Part shown: piece by piece, positions 41,613-50,392 of the stretch
How the letters are laid out: each line of letters opens with the position of its first letter
Position numbering within the stretch: position 1 is the stretch's first letter
Origin: UBA1309 sp047605645
GTDB taxonomy: Bacteria > Bacteroidota > Bacteroidia > Bacteroidales > Dysgonomonadaceae
DNA length: 64,000 nt
Reading direction: 5' to 3'
NCBI GenBank assembly: GCA_047605645.1
Contig: JASGFJ010000004.1
Location: 62,001-126,000 of the forward strand
Translations under genes and position numbers: made by a program
The notes under the pieces: generated by a model
Databases searched by the model: none
Told to the model about the DNA's origin: nothing
Seen by the model: only the letters and a program-made list of their open reading frames with translations

Positions 41613-42656
41613 TTATTTCAAAATAGGTTTGCCGTTGTATGTGACACTCCGCAGAATTCGTTTATTCAGAGTGACAACCGATGCGGGAAGTGGCGCATAG
41701 CTTAATTTTTTTGCTACTTCCTGAGGTGCTGCGCTGAGTGACCAGTCGAGCAACTTGAGTAAATCCTGAGCCTGTTTCAAAGAACGGTTGTTGTAGTTTT
41801 GTTCTTTGTATACGATAAACCAGGTGAATCCGGCAATCGGATAAGCAGTAGGATTGGAAGAGTTGGTGATCATAACACGTGTGTCGGCAGGCATTTTATC
41901 TTTTCCTGCTGCACTGATAGAAGCTACTGTTGCTTTTATAAATTTGCCTGATTGGTTCTGGAGATAAACGGTTGATGTCTTTTGAAGAAGAGCGTATTCC
42001 GATCCTTCGTAGCCAAGTGCACCTTCGGTGGTTGTGATTGTGCCGGCTACCCCCGGATTTCCTTTGGCGCTGATACCTGTAGGCCAGTTCACCGTTTTTC
42101 CGGCACCTACTTTTTCTTTCCATTCTTTGCTTACTTTACTCAAATAGTCCGTGAAAATGGCTGTAGTACCGCTACCGTCGGAGCGATAAACCACGGTGAT
42201 GGCTTTGTTCGGGAATTTTACACCCGGATTTAATTTCTTCAAAGCAGCGTCGTTCCAGTTTTTGATTTTTCCTAAAAATATATCGGACAATACAGCTGGA
42301 GTTAATTTGATACTGGTGATTCCCGGGAGGTTGTATGCTATCACGACACCACCGCTACAGATAGGAAATTCCACCACTTTTGCCGGCATTTCAGCTGCTT
42401 CTTTCTCTGTAAGGAAAGCATCGCTTGCACCGAAATCGACTACACGGTCTTTTAGGCTACGGATGCCTGCGCCGGATCCGACACCACCGTATGTGAATTT
42501 TATTCCGGCAGATTCTGCAAATTTAGGAAATGCTGCATTTACAAAGGGCATAACGAAGGTTGAACCAGCACCCGATACTGTACTCTGTGCGCTCATTATT
42601 GAACTGAACGAAACCATTACAGCTGCAGCGAGCGAAAAGATTATTCTTTTATTCAT
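41613..42656 (-). CDS. pstS: PstS-like periplasmic phosphate-binding protein
   Basis: The protein has 347 residues and a signal peptide (to about 23, IMSAQ). PstS blocks are STVSGAGSTFVMPFVNAAFPKF, IKFTYGGVGSGAGIRSLKDRVVDFGASDAFL, and VVYRSDGSGTTAIFTDYLSKVSKEW, which hold the phosphate ligands. It binds phosphate in the periplasm for the PstCAB transporter. Here pstC, pstA and pstB are not adjacent; the partner gene upstream is a porin instead, 57 bp away. No separate promoter is seen between the two, so both likely depend on the Pho-box-like site upstream of the porin. Confidence 0.93.
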   Translation of the reverse strand: MNKRIIFSLAAAVMVSFSSIMSAQSTVSGAGSTFVMPFVNAAFPKFAESAGIKFTYGGVGSGAGIRSLKDRVVDFGASDAFLTEKEAAEMPAKVVEFPICSGGVVIAYNLPGITSIKLTPAVLSDIFLGKIKNWNDAALKKLNPGVKFPNKAITVVYRSDGSGTTAIFTDYLSKVSKEWKEKVGAGKTVNWPTGISAKGNPGVAGTITTTEGALGYEGSEYALLQKTSTVYLQNQSGKFIKATVASISAAGKDKMPADTRVMITNSSNPTAYPIAGFTWFIVYKEQNYNNRSLKQAQDLLKLLDWSLSAAPQEVAKKLSYAPLPASVVTLNKRILRSVTYNGKPILK

Positions 42657-42713
42657 GATTGGAAAAATATAAAATATAATGTTTGATTTTGATAGAAAAT
42701 AAGGAGAGGAGAA

Positions 42714-43715
42714 TTAGAATCCCATTTCGAAGTTAAGATAGAAACTGGTCAGATTCTTGGCTCCATCTTTCTTGGGATTGTACAACTGAATGTTCGGAGA
42801 AACTCTGATTCCTTTCGTGAGTGTATATTCCAAACCGGCAATCAACAGGTTTCCGTCATTTTTACCCAATGTAGCAGCACTGGCATTTACATCATCTTTG
42901 GAACTGAGGTTGTCAAAACGGGCAAATACATTTGTTTTGGGAGCCACTTCTGCCGTACCGTAAACAGAGATACCTGTCAAGTCCTTTCCGGAAGTTAGGC
43001 CACTGTTTTTCTGGTAATTGTATTCCGCTCCCACACTCGCCTTTGCACCCACATATCCCAAAAATGCATTAAAGGAAGTTTGTGCTTTTCCGGCAGGCTT
43101 AATGTTTTTGTTGTTCTTCAAATAGTCAGTATAAACTCTCGCCGTAAGACCCTTAATCGGTTGTACGGTTAGGCCGGCGGTTACTTTCAGTGTACTGTCT
43201 GCCTGAATCGATTTGTATCCTTCTCCATTGAGTACCGAAGCGTCCAGACTAAATACAGGAGAGATTTTAACTTTCAACGATGCTCCTAAATCTGCACTTG
43301 AGCTGAAGCCATTCAAGTCCTGAAATGATTTTTGAAGATAGCGTTTTCCCCAAACAGATTCCTGTAAGCTGAATGCATCTGTGCCAATCAAACCGGCATC
43401 GATGGTAAATAAATTATCCTTGTATTCAACCAATGCATTTTTCAGGAATGCTGTGTATGCAGAACCTCCAGTGTTGTTCCCGACATCCAATAGAGCTTTA
43501 CCGGAAAACTTTTCCGTAAAATTGTAACCATATCCTAAATACGCGCGTTGGATTTCAAAGCCCGTATTGCTCTTGCTGTTTTGGGAGTTGTAGAAGTAAT
43601 CTCCAAAAACCTTGACAATCGGTTTCCCGCTAGGCTTAAAGTCGGATGTTTGAGCCATGGCAGCATTTGCAAATGCTAAAAAACTAACAACAGGTAATAA
43701 AAAATTCTTTTTCAT
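42714..43715 (-). CDS. Outer membrane porin, probably phosphate-selective type
   Basis: The protein has 333 residues with a signal peptide (ending NAAMAQ, about 22). The body consists of alternating amphipathic strands (FEIQRAYLGYGYNFTEKFSGKALLDVGN; LEYTLTKGIRVSPNIQLYNP) and ends SFYLNFEMGF with a terminal Phe, as outer-membrane barrels do. It resembles Bacteroidota OprO/OprP-like porins that are found next to pstS. Upstream are a TATTTTTG -7 box and two 11-bp direct repeats like a Pho box, which supports induction by low phosphate. I infer phosphate uptake from the context, not from a binding motif. Confidence 0.83.
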   Translation of the reverse strand: MKKNFLLPVVSFLAFANAAMAQTSDFKPSGKPIVKVFGDYFYNSQNSKSNTGFEIQRAYLGYGYNFTEKFSGKALLDVGNNTGGSAYTAFLKNALVEYKDNLFTIDAGLIGTDAFSLQESVWGKRYLQKSFQDLNGFSSSADLGASLKVKISPVFSLDASVLNGEGYKSIQADSTLKVTAGLTVQPIKGLTARVYTDYLKNNKNIKPAGKAQTSFNAFLGYVGAKASVGAEYNYQKNSGLTSGKDLTGISVYGTAEVAPKTNVFARFDNLSSKDDVNASAATLGKNDGNLLIAGLEYTLTKGIRVSPNIQLYNPKKDGAKNLTSFYLNFEMGF

Positions 43716-43741
43716 TTAGCTTATGATTTAATTATCTGCTG

Positions 43742-43799
43742 CAAAAATAGAGTGGGGGGATTACGATTTGGTTTCGAGGAAATTACAATTAAATTACAA
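43742..43799 (-). promoter_or_regulatory. Promoter and Pho-box-like direct repeat upstream of porin-pstS
   Basis: On the minus strand TATTTTTG (43742-43749) is the -7 box. Upstream at 43778-43799 are two consecutive 11-mers, TTGTAATTTAA and TTGTAATTTCC. The layout (11-bp direct repeats of TTGTAAT plus AT-rich tail) is that of PhoB boxes. Confidence 0.6.
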
Positions 43800-44479
43800 A
43801 TGCAATAAAATAAATTCTTTCGTAAAATATATTATAACAGTGCCGGGAGATTGCCTTCTTCTGAAGGTAGTTGTAGGTCGTTTTAAATACATAGTAATGC
43901 CTCTTTCGTGCCCTGTAATGAGGATATGCAATACTTATAAACTGTTTTTGTCATTTCTTACTCAAAACGTAATGGGCATGGAAATAGCCGTGTGTCGCGA
44001 CAATGCAGCTGTTGCAATCCCTGAAGGGTGGCTCCTGATAGTTAGACTGGTTTTGAGTAACACAAAAAGGTCTGTGCCGGTGAGAATCTGCATCGAATGG
44101 TGTTTCGCGTTTATGCCGGATAACGGCCGCAATGAGGTTTTATTTGTTGGTGTATATTTTATGGCTAAGCTCAAAGCTTATTACATATAATGCCTGGTAA
44201 ATGGCCGGATAAGGTTTCAATCTAAAACAACCCGAGATGAAAACAATAGCAAGAATCAATGGTACATGCGAAATAATAAGCATTTATATTTTACGGCAAG
44301 GCATTTTGGGTATTTCTTTCTATCGTTGGAATCTAAATCAATCTCTTCTCCGGTCGTTTTCTGTATTTCTTTATATTGTCCTGAAGTAATTGTCTTGGAT
44401 ATTGTTTCAAATAATCTATTTTATTCAAGGCGTCTTCTTCCCCTTTTTCTTAGCAAAAGAATTAAAGCCTGAAACGTCA

Positions 44480-44589
44480 GTTCCTCTAGTGAGAAACGAT
44501 GGTTCCTCTAGTGAGAAACGACAGTTCCTCTAGGGAGAAACGATAGTTCCTCTAGGGAGAAACGACAGTTCCATTAGGGAGGAAGAAAA
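44480..44589. repeat. 22-bp tandem repeat, five units
   Basis: Units start at 44480, 44502, 44524, 44546 and 44568. The consensus is GTTCCTCTAGKGAGAAACGA plus two variable bases (TG, CA or TA). Units 1 and 2 have T at the K position, 3 and 4 have G. The fifth is degenerate (GTTCCATTAGGGAGG). It is in a gene-poor gap between the porin and tRNA-Lys. Confidence 0.9.
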
Positions 44590-44712
44590 ACCGTTATTAA
44601 AGGTGGTATTCCTGCTTTTTTCCAAATTCAATTCGCAAAGCACTATCTGGTTATGTGTTATAGCCTCGATATCCCGAGTCTAGCAAGGTGTATTTCTTGC
44701 GTAAGCCATTCA

Positions 44713-45165
44713 TCGTATACACTTTGCTTTCACAAATCGGATGGTTTATCTGGTTGATTGTCCTGCTTTTTTGCCGGAGAATTTTGGAAAGGAACCAGGA
44801 CAGACTTATTTTAATGTGAAAGTGTTGACTGCTTTTGAACCGGAGCCTTTTTCTGCGATAATAAATACGCGCTAAATAATGGGCGACAGCTAAGGAGTTA
44901 TCATCCGGTAATTTTGTATCTCAATCCAACGAATGTGCTTCCAGAAGGTAAATTCCGAATATAACGGGCAAGCTTGTCGGATAGCAGTGTACCTCATATC
45001 CCGGAATACTTCCCGCAAAGCAGGACGCGAAATATTCACTTCAGTCCCGACAGGGGGTATTTCAGAGGATACCGGCACGAAGCTACTTTAAAACATGAAG
45101 GGCGTATTCTTATTGCAACAAAAACAGAGAGATTGCAGTGCTTCTATGGCTCTTTTCGGTTATGA
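44713..45165 (+). pseudogene. Possible decayed coding sequence of unknown family
   Basis: Three successive open stretches have protein-like composition but are interrupted: one ends FEPEPFSAIINTR with TAA at 44873, the next is RSYHPVILYLNPTNVLPEGKF with TAA after it, and a third runs SVPHIPEYFPQSRTRN...GYRHEAT to 45165. They may be one old gene broken by stops. I cannot match it to a family, and chance open frames are also possible. Confidence 0.2.
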
Positions 45166-45220
45166 AAAGTGCTTGTCGACGGAAAAATAAGGGGGAAAGG
45201 TAATTTTTTTATTCAATATG

Positions 45221-45251
45221 CTTGCCAAATAAAAATAAACGTCTATCTTTG
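45221..45251 (+). promoter_or_regulatory. Promoter of tRNA-Lys
   Basis: CTTG at 45221-45224, exactly 19 bp, then TATCTTTG at 45244-45251: the same strong form as the his promoter. It is 44 bp upstream of the tRNA. Confidence 0.85.
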
Positions 45252-45295
45252 CACTCGCAATTAAGAAATCCCAATTATTAGTTGCAATAAAGGGA

Positions 45296-45368
45296 GATTC
45301 CGTAGCTCAGCTGGTAGAGCACAACACTTTTAATGTTGGGGTCCTGGGTTCGAGCCCCAGCGGGATCA
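45296..45368 (+). tRNA. tRNA-Lys (TTT)
   Basis: A 73-nt cloverleaf: acceptor GATTCCG / CGGGATC, D arm GCTC-AGCTGGTA-GAGC, anticodon arm CAACA-CTTTTAA-TGTTG with anticodon TTT, T arm CTGGG-TTCGAGC-CCCAG, discriminator A. CCA is not encoded. The last six bases (GGATCA) are the start of a 113-bp sequence that is repeated at 62471-62583, so this tRNA is the likely integration site of the island. Confidence 0.97.
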
Positions 45369-45475
45369 CAAGCAGATAATGCAAGAAAAAGTAAACCTTG
45401 ATTTTCAGTAGAAAGTCAAGGTTTTTTCTTTTGTTTGAATCGGTGAAAGAGGAGGAGGGAGTATGACTGTATATA
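45363..45475. repeat. Left 113-bp direct repeat of the tRNA-Lys island (att-like)
   Basis: It begins in the tRNA 3' end (GGATCACAAGCAG) and runs through the tRNA terminator to GACTGTATATA. It matches 62471-62583 at 111 of 113 positions with no gap; the differences are A/G at 45376 and 45461. The flanking bases on both outer sides differ. Confidence 0.93.
45393..45433 (+). terminator. Terminator of tRNA-Lys (inside the direct repeat)
   Basis: AAACCTTGA (45393-45401) pairs with TCAAGGTTT (45416-45424), followed by TTTCTTTT. The same hairpin is carried in the right repeat copy. Confidence 0.8.
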
Positions 45476-45607
45476 CATGCCTGAATCGTGGTCAAAGATG
45501 ATAGACAGAAATTGTCTACGATTATGTGAATTAGTTATTGTTTATCAGTAATTTACTTCGTAACTGCTTGATGGTTTAAAGGTAATTTTAACCACAAAAA
45601 AAGTAAA

Positions 45608-45947
45608 ATGAAACAAAAATCCTTCCATGTTTTATTCTTTCTCAAAAAGGATAAAATCAAAGCAAACGGGGAAATTGATATCGCGTGGATAAACGATTCT
45701 GTGAAATGTTTGTCCGAAGAAGTGCCCCCGTTGAGAATTGGGAGTAGCCTAAAGGAAAGCTTAAGCCCAAAGACAAAGTTTCGATAGAAATAAATCTTTA
45801 TCTTGACACCGTTTCAACAAACTGCAAAAGATGCACAGACAATTAGAAGCCGATAATCTTGAAATATTCGCAGAAGCTATCCGCAATCGTTTCTACGGAG
45901 TAGATGAAAAACTTTTTCAGATATATCGGCACTCGGCACCTCGTTGA
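45608..45947 (+). pseudogene. Tyrosine recombinase (integrase) remnant, N-terminus only
   Basis: The frame from 45608 gives MKQKSFHVLFFLKKDKIKANG and stays open to TAG at 45785, but the homology shifts frame: another frame gives AKGKLKPKDKV-like PKGKLKPKDKVSIEINLYLD up to TAG, and a third gives MHRQLEADNLEIFAEAIRNR and FYGVDEKLFQIYRH. Together they follow the arm-binding and SAM-like N-terminal domains of Bacteroidota tyrosine integrases (the usual pattern is LF-LKK, G-AKGKS-E---IN-YLD, Y--L---GL--TAEAIKNRFLG). The catalytic domain is absent. At least two frameshifts are needed, so it is inactive. It lies just inside the left repeat, where an island integrase is expected. Confidence 0.7.
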
Positions 45948-46330
45948 GTAATGGCCACAGTTCTTCTAATTTTTCCTACGTTCACGGGCAAACGTATGCA
46001 TTTCCTGATAGTCGCCTCCTGTCAAATAAGTACCAAAAGCAATGATTAAGATATCTCAAAGAAGGTGCAAGCAACTGCCTTTAGCGCGAGGAGCTGCTAC
46101 TTGGCTAAAATAATGTGTCATTGTTTCTTTTTTTGACACAGAGATAGGTAGATTATACCTCCATCGAATTTTGATGCGGTTGCCTTAATGAAATAAGGAC
46201 AGAAGAGTTGCCGTCTAAAGATTTTTCATATCTTGGCAATGGTGCAATTTGCACACAGAAATGCTATCTACACCGCATTCTCTTTATCACTTGCACTACT
46301 TATTTGAGCATTTTCTATACATTAGATTCT
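45948..46330. other. Degenerate region between integrase remnant and GH92 gene
   Basis: No intact gene. On the minus strand about 45966-46055 reads IAFGTYLTGGDYQEMHTFAR then ERRKN and a stop, which looks like the end of a real protein, probably another broken mobile-element gene. I cannot name its family. The rest shows nothing. Confidence 0.4.
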
Positions 46331-48631
46331 TCACCATCCCTTTGATAATGAGAATGGATACGATTCGCTTTGCGTTCCTCGGTTTTTGTTTGGGGTTGAG
46401 GACATTTCGAAGCTGATTTTACCGCCTTTGAGAAGGTCATTGTGGGCAAACCAATTTTTTTTATATAGTTTTCCATCTATTTTAACTGATTGAACATAAA
46501 TGTTTTCCTTCGTATTTTCGGAAGCATCTATGATTAATTTCTTACCATTGGGAAGGGTTATGTCGACCTTCTTGAATAGTGGGCTGCCGATAACATACTG
46601 ATCTGTACCTGGGCAGACTGGATAAAAACCCAACGCACTGAAAACATACCATGCGGAAGTTTGACCGTTGTCTTCGTCACCACAATATCCGTCAGGCTCC
46701 GGAGTGTATAGTTTTTCCATCACTTCTCTCAGATGTTGTTGTCCTTTCCATGGTTGCCCTGCATAATTGTACAGATAGAGCATGTGTTGTATGGGTTGAT
46801 TTCCATGAGCATAGTTGCCCATTCCCATGATTTGCATTTCCCTGATTTCATGAATCACAAAGCCATAGTAGGAGCAGTCGAAAGCTGGTTCCATATTGAA
46901 AATCGTATCCAATGCTGCCACAAATTTTTCTTGTCCCCCCATCAAATTTTCAAGACCTTGGATGTCTTGAAAAACCGACCAGGTATAATGCAGGCTGTTT
47001 CCTTCTGTAAAAGCATCGCCCCATTTCAAGGGGTTGAAGGGGGATTGAAATGAGCCATCCAAGTTGCGTCCACGCATCCAGCCTGTTTGCTTGTCGAATA
47101 CGTTGGTATAATTCTTCATCCTTTTAGCAAACAAATCTATTTCGGCCTGCGGTCGTTTCAGCTCTTTTGCCAGACGCCATATACAGAAATCTGCATAGGC
47201 ATATTCGAGCGTCCGAGCCACATTCTCTTTTATTCCTACGTCGTAGGGAATATAACCCAGTTGATTGTAATAGCCAGCTCCATATCTTCCGGTGGATTTA
47301 ACTGCCGGGTGGTTTGCTGTGGTGTTTTTCAGAATGGCTTGGTAGAGCGTATTGATGTCATACCCGCGAATCCCTTTGAGATAAGAATCGGCAATGATCG
47401 ATGTGGAGTTAGATCCTATCATGCAGTCCCGGTGACCCGGACTTGCCCATTCCGGGAGCCATCCACTTTCTTTGTAGGTATTTTCGAGTCCTTGCATGAT
47501 TTTGCTGTTCTGGTCGGGATAGAAAAGAGTAAAAAATGGAAATACGGCACGGAACGTGTCCCAGAATCCATTGTCGGTGAACATATATCCGGCACATATT
47601 TTCCCATTGTAGGGACTGTAATGTATTATCTTTTCATTGGTATCTAATTCATAAAATGACCTGGGGAAGAGCAACATCCGGTATAGGCAGGAATAGAATG
47701 TACGGGGTTGCCGGGAGTCATCACCTGTTATTTTTATTTTACTAAGTTCTTTTTCCCAGATAGAAGATGCTAACGACCTGATTTGTTGAAAGGTTTTGCT
47801 TCCTATCTCCCGTGCAAGATTAATTTCCGCTTGTTCGGGGCTGATAAATGAGGAAGCCACCCTCACGTGCACTTGCTCCCCTTTCCGGGTTTTAAAACCT
47901 ACCACGGCAATAGCATGTTCACCTTCTGCAAACAGCGATTTGTAATCTGTTTTACCAGACAAGGAGGTGGCTGTTGTTTCAAAATCTTTATCAAACACCG
48001 CCACGAAATAGTTTTTGAAATTGTCCGGAACACCGCCACTGTTGTTTCGGCAATAGCCGATGATTTTTCTCTCCGAGGGGATAATCTTTACCATTGAACC
48101 CTTGAAAAAGCCATCTAGCAGAATATAGGAGTGTTCCCGTTCGGGAAATGTGAACCTGAAGCAAGCGGCTCGTTCAGTTGGAGTGACCTCGGCTGTTACA
48201 TCATAATCGGCCAGATATGCTTTGTAGTAGTCGGGACGAGATATTTCCGCTTTGTGCGAAAACCAAGATGCCCGTTCTTCTTCATCTACTTTCAAGTCTC
48301 CGGTAACCGCCATCAGAGAAAAAGCTCCATAATCGTTGATCCAAGGACTTGGCTGATGGGTTTGTTTGATGCCCCTTATTTTGGTGGCATCGTAGCTATA
48401 ACACCATCCGTCACCCATTTTTCCCGTTTGTGGTGTCCAAAAATTCATGCCCCAAGGCAAGGCTATTGCAGGATAAGTGTTTCCGCTGGACAAGGTGAAG
48501 TTGCTCTGCGTACCCATCAATGGATTCACTTGCGAGAGGTAGGGAAAGTTTTCCGCATTTACTTTTGAGACAATGCCCAATGCCCCGAAAAGGAATAAAT
48601 TAGCTAATACTCTTGAAAATATCATAATCAA
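46331..48631 (-). CDS. GH92-family alpha-mannosidase
   Basis: The protein has 766 residues with a signal peptide (to about residue 26, VSKVNA); an in-frame ATG at 48625 is an alternative start. GH92 marks are complete: NPLMGTQSNFTLSSGNTYPA, GGSSWEKEL-type linker, FWDTFRAVFPFFTLFYPDQN, FTEGNSLHYTWSVFQDIQGL (about 542, conserved Glu) and GDEDNGQTSAWYVFSALGFYPVCPG (about 647). This is the canonical branch with GFYPVCPG, unlike the first GH92 gene here. The enzymes trim terminal alpha-mannose with a Ca2+ ion in the periplasm or at the surface. It is the last gene of the island PUL operon, 23 bp after the propeller-like gene. Confidence 0.94.
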   Translation of the reverse strand: MIMIFSRVLANLFLFGALGIVSKVNAENFPYLSQVNPLMGTQSNFTLSSGNTYPAIALPWGMNFWTPQTGKMGDGWCYSYDATKIRGIKQTHQPSPWINDYGAFSLMAVTGDLKVDEEERASWFSHKAEISRPDYYKAYLADYDVTAEVTPTERAACFRFTFPEREHSYILLDGFFKGSMVKIIPSERKIIGYCRNNSGGVPDNFKNYFVAVFDKDFETTATSLSGKTDYKSLFAEGEHAIAVVGFKTRKGEQVHVRVASSFISPEQAEINLAREIGSKTFQQIRSLASSIWEKELSKIKITGDDSRQPRTFYSCLYRMLLFPRSFYELDTNEKIIHYSPYNGKICAGYMFTDNGFWDTFRAVFPFFTLFYPDQNSKIMQGLENTYKESGWLPEWASPGHRDCMIGSNSTSIIADSYLKGIRGYDINTLYQAILKNTTANHPAVKSTGRYGAGYYNQLGYIPYDVGIKENVARTLEYAYADFCIWRLAKELKRPQAEIDLFAKRMKNYTNVFDKQTGWMRGRNLDGSFQSPFNPLKWGDAFTEGNSLHYTWSVFQDIQGLENLMGGQEKFVAALDTIFNMEPAFDCSYYGFVIHEIREMQIMGMGNYAHGNQPIQHMLYLYNYAGQPWKGQQHLREVMEKLYTPEPDGYCGDEDNGQTSAWYVFSALGFYPVCPGTDQYVIGSPLFKKVDITLPNGKKLIIDASENTKENIYVQSVKIDGKLYKKNWFAHNDLLKGGKISFEMSSTPNKNRGTQSESYPFSLSKGW

Positions 48632-48654
48632 TGCTTTATTTTAGACACTTCTGT

Positions 48655-50262
48655 TTATTCTTTTACAAATTGTTTTGAAACGAGATTGTGATTTCTTGTT
48701 TCAACTGATACTATCACCATCCCTTTTACATTTATTCTTTCCTGGGAGGCAACCACAAGCCCATTGTGGATAATTCTACCAGTCAAATCATACACTTTGA
48801 CTCTTCCATTTTGAGCATTAAGAATACATATATGGCTTTTTCCTGCGATAATCTTTACTATGCTTCCTTCTTCCCCTGTTATTTCAGATTGTAGAGATGC
48901 TTTTACTTCATTAAAATTTATTTTATAAAGGAGTTCTCCTTTTTCTCCATCTTGATTTCCCTCAGTAGGAAGAAATGTGCTAACGGCAAAGTTTCCTCCC
49001 CCAATATCTGCTATCCCTGGATTGGCAAACGAAAGGGACCCTTTCGGAGTGGTGGGTGTTAAAGTGCTGTAGAATGCTCCGTCTCCGAGTAATAAATGCC
49101 AACTACTCCAGTCGTTGGAGGCTTGTTGGGCTTCTTGGAGTACGAAATTCGAATTATGTGTAAATACCGATCGTCCCCCAATATTCCCTGCATAGTTCAT
49201 GGTCGAGATGTTGTAGTTGGAGATTTCATTTTTCCAAGCACGCCAATTCGAAAAATGATATAGTATACCGGTGGCTAACTGGTCTTTCACTCCATTGTTG
49301 TAGTAATGGAAACCGATAACTATCTGAGATGTGGGAGGCGTGTCGCCCTCAATAGCTTGAATATCAGGAGTGCCTTCCGCTAAGGTTGAAAAATTGCGCG
49401 TGATCGAATAATCATAAGAAGCGTTGTTAGCTGCTAATGATAGATAGTTGCTGTAGTAGCGAACACGGATATTGTTGGAGCCCTCCACAGGATCCTGTTC
49501 ATTGACTAACAAGTATCCATTGCCCCATTTTTTTATATCTCCTTGATGAGACCGATCACCCAGTGTGTTGATAAATGTCCAGTCAGTCAGATTGTTGCTT
49601 CCGGAAAGAGCAAGTTCAAAATGGTTTGAGCTCACTTGGTAATGATATACCGACAGGTATTTGTATGTCGTCTCATCGGCCAACGCAATCCTCATCACAT
49701 TCATGTTAGTTCCCCGATTATCTTTTTTGTCGAACTGAGGATTACTTCCGCTAATGTTGTTCAACGCATTAAATGTTTCTATAAAGTTAGAATTTGATTT
49801 AAACCACCATTGGTAAGCAATATTCAGATTTTGTGCATTGGAATAAGATTGTAGTTGGGAGAGTGTGTTGGACGTATACTGGTTGTTCAAGGTAATAATT
49901 GTGTTTCTGTAATCCTCAATTGACATGTTGAGCAATTGAGTTGTGGAGTAGGCTTCTTTTTCTTTTAGAAAATAATACATCAAGGCAGCCCAGGATAGAT
50001 CCTCATCCCCCAGTGCCTGAATAGATGCCAGGGAATTGTTGCACTTGCCGTCCATAGAGGCAATAAGTGTATTTCTGAGATCGGAATAGGGTCGAGACAT
50101 GATATCTGAAATAGATAGCCATTTGGTATAGAGGAAAACGTGAGCCAAAATATCTTCGTCCTGACTCTCCGTCGCTTTTAAATTGGGTGACAACGCAGAG
50201 CCTTTTACCTGGGAAATAAAAAGGATACACAAAAGCAACAAAAAAAAATGTTTCTGCTTCAT
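48655..50262 (-). CDS. Secreted propeller-like protein with T9SS type A sorting domain
   Basis: The protein has 535 residues from the ATG at 50262 (MKQKHFFLLLLCILFISQVKG, a signal peptide); an upstream ATG at 50286 would add eight residues. After it come two short related repeats, MSRPYSDLRNTLIASM (about 53) and MSIEDYRNTIITLNN (about 115). From about 185 to 450 is a region like a five-bladed glycosidase propeller (ELALSGSNNLTDWTFINTLG; IKKWGNGYLLVNEQDP; YSTLTPTTPKGSLSFANPGI). The C-terminal ~70 residues are a T9SS type A signal (GRVKVYDLTGRIIHN...KGMVIVSVETRNH). It is probably a surface glycan-binding or -cleaving protein exported by the GldKLMN system of this genome. No catalytic triad of GH43 was confirmed. 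Confidence 0.75.
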   Translation of the reverse strand: MKQKHFFLLLLCILFISQVKGSALSPNLKATESQDEDILAHVFLYTKWLSISDIMSRPYSDLRNTLIASMDGKCNNSLASIQALGDEDLSWAALMYYFLKEKEAYSTTQLLNMSIEDYRNTIITLNNQYTSNTLSQLQSYSNAQNLNIAYQWWFKSNSNFIETFNALNNISGSNPQFDKKDNRGTNMNVMRIALADETTYKYLSVYHYQVSSNHFELALSGSNNLTDWTFINTLGDRSHQGDIKKWGNGYLLVNEQDPVEGSNNIRVRYYSNYLSLAANNASYDYSITRNFSTLAEGTPDIQAIEGDTPPTSQIVIGFHYYNNGVKDQLATGILYHFSNWRAWKNEISNYNISTMNYAGNIGGRSVFTHNSNFVLQEAQQASNDWSSWHLLLGDGAFYSTLTPTTPKGSLSFANPGIADIGGGNFAVSTFLPTEGNQDGEKGELLYKINFNEVKASLQSEITGEEGSIVKIIAGKSHICILNAQNGRVKVYDLTGRIIHNGLVVASQERINVKGMVIVSVETRNHNLVSKQFVKE

Positions 50263-50392
50263 GATAGTTGGATTTATATGAACCATAAAGTATCCATGTT
50301 GTTTGGTTAGTAATTAGCGAAAGACATAATGTCGCTTTCGAAGAAGGAAAAGGATGTTGAAGCCTTTCGCTAAAATCAAGAATATTCTTTTG

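Larger units (their letters stand above)
43800..45220. other. Gene-poor region with a tandem repeat and possible decayed coding DNA
   Basis: No convincing gene is seen in about 1.4 kb. A 140-codon open frame at 43768-44190 has no family match and Cys-rich, unordered content, so I do not call it. The region contains a 22-bp tandem repeat at 44480-44589 and some short open stretches at 44713-45165 that look like remnants of coding sequence. All three are described separately. Confidence 0.6.

Noticed and set aside
43768..44190. 140-codon open frame upstream of the porin
   Set aside because: It overlaps the porin's promoter and Pho-box-like repeats, has no signal or domain and an irregular Cys-rich composition; I treat it as chance.
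44480..44589. CRISPR array
   Set aside because: Unit length equals period (22 bp), so there are no spacers; no cas genes are near.
45307..45495. Open frames of about 60-90 codons on the minus strand in both direct repeats (also 62331-62594)
   Set aside because: They share an identical protein segment only because the DNA repeat is shared, and they run antisense through tRNA-Lys and its terminator.
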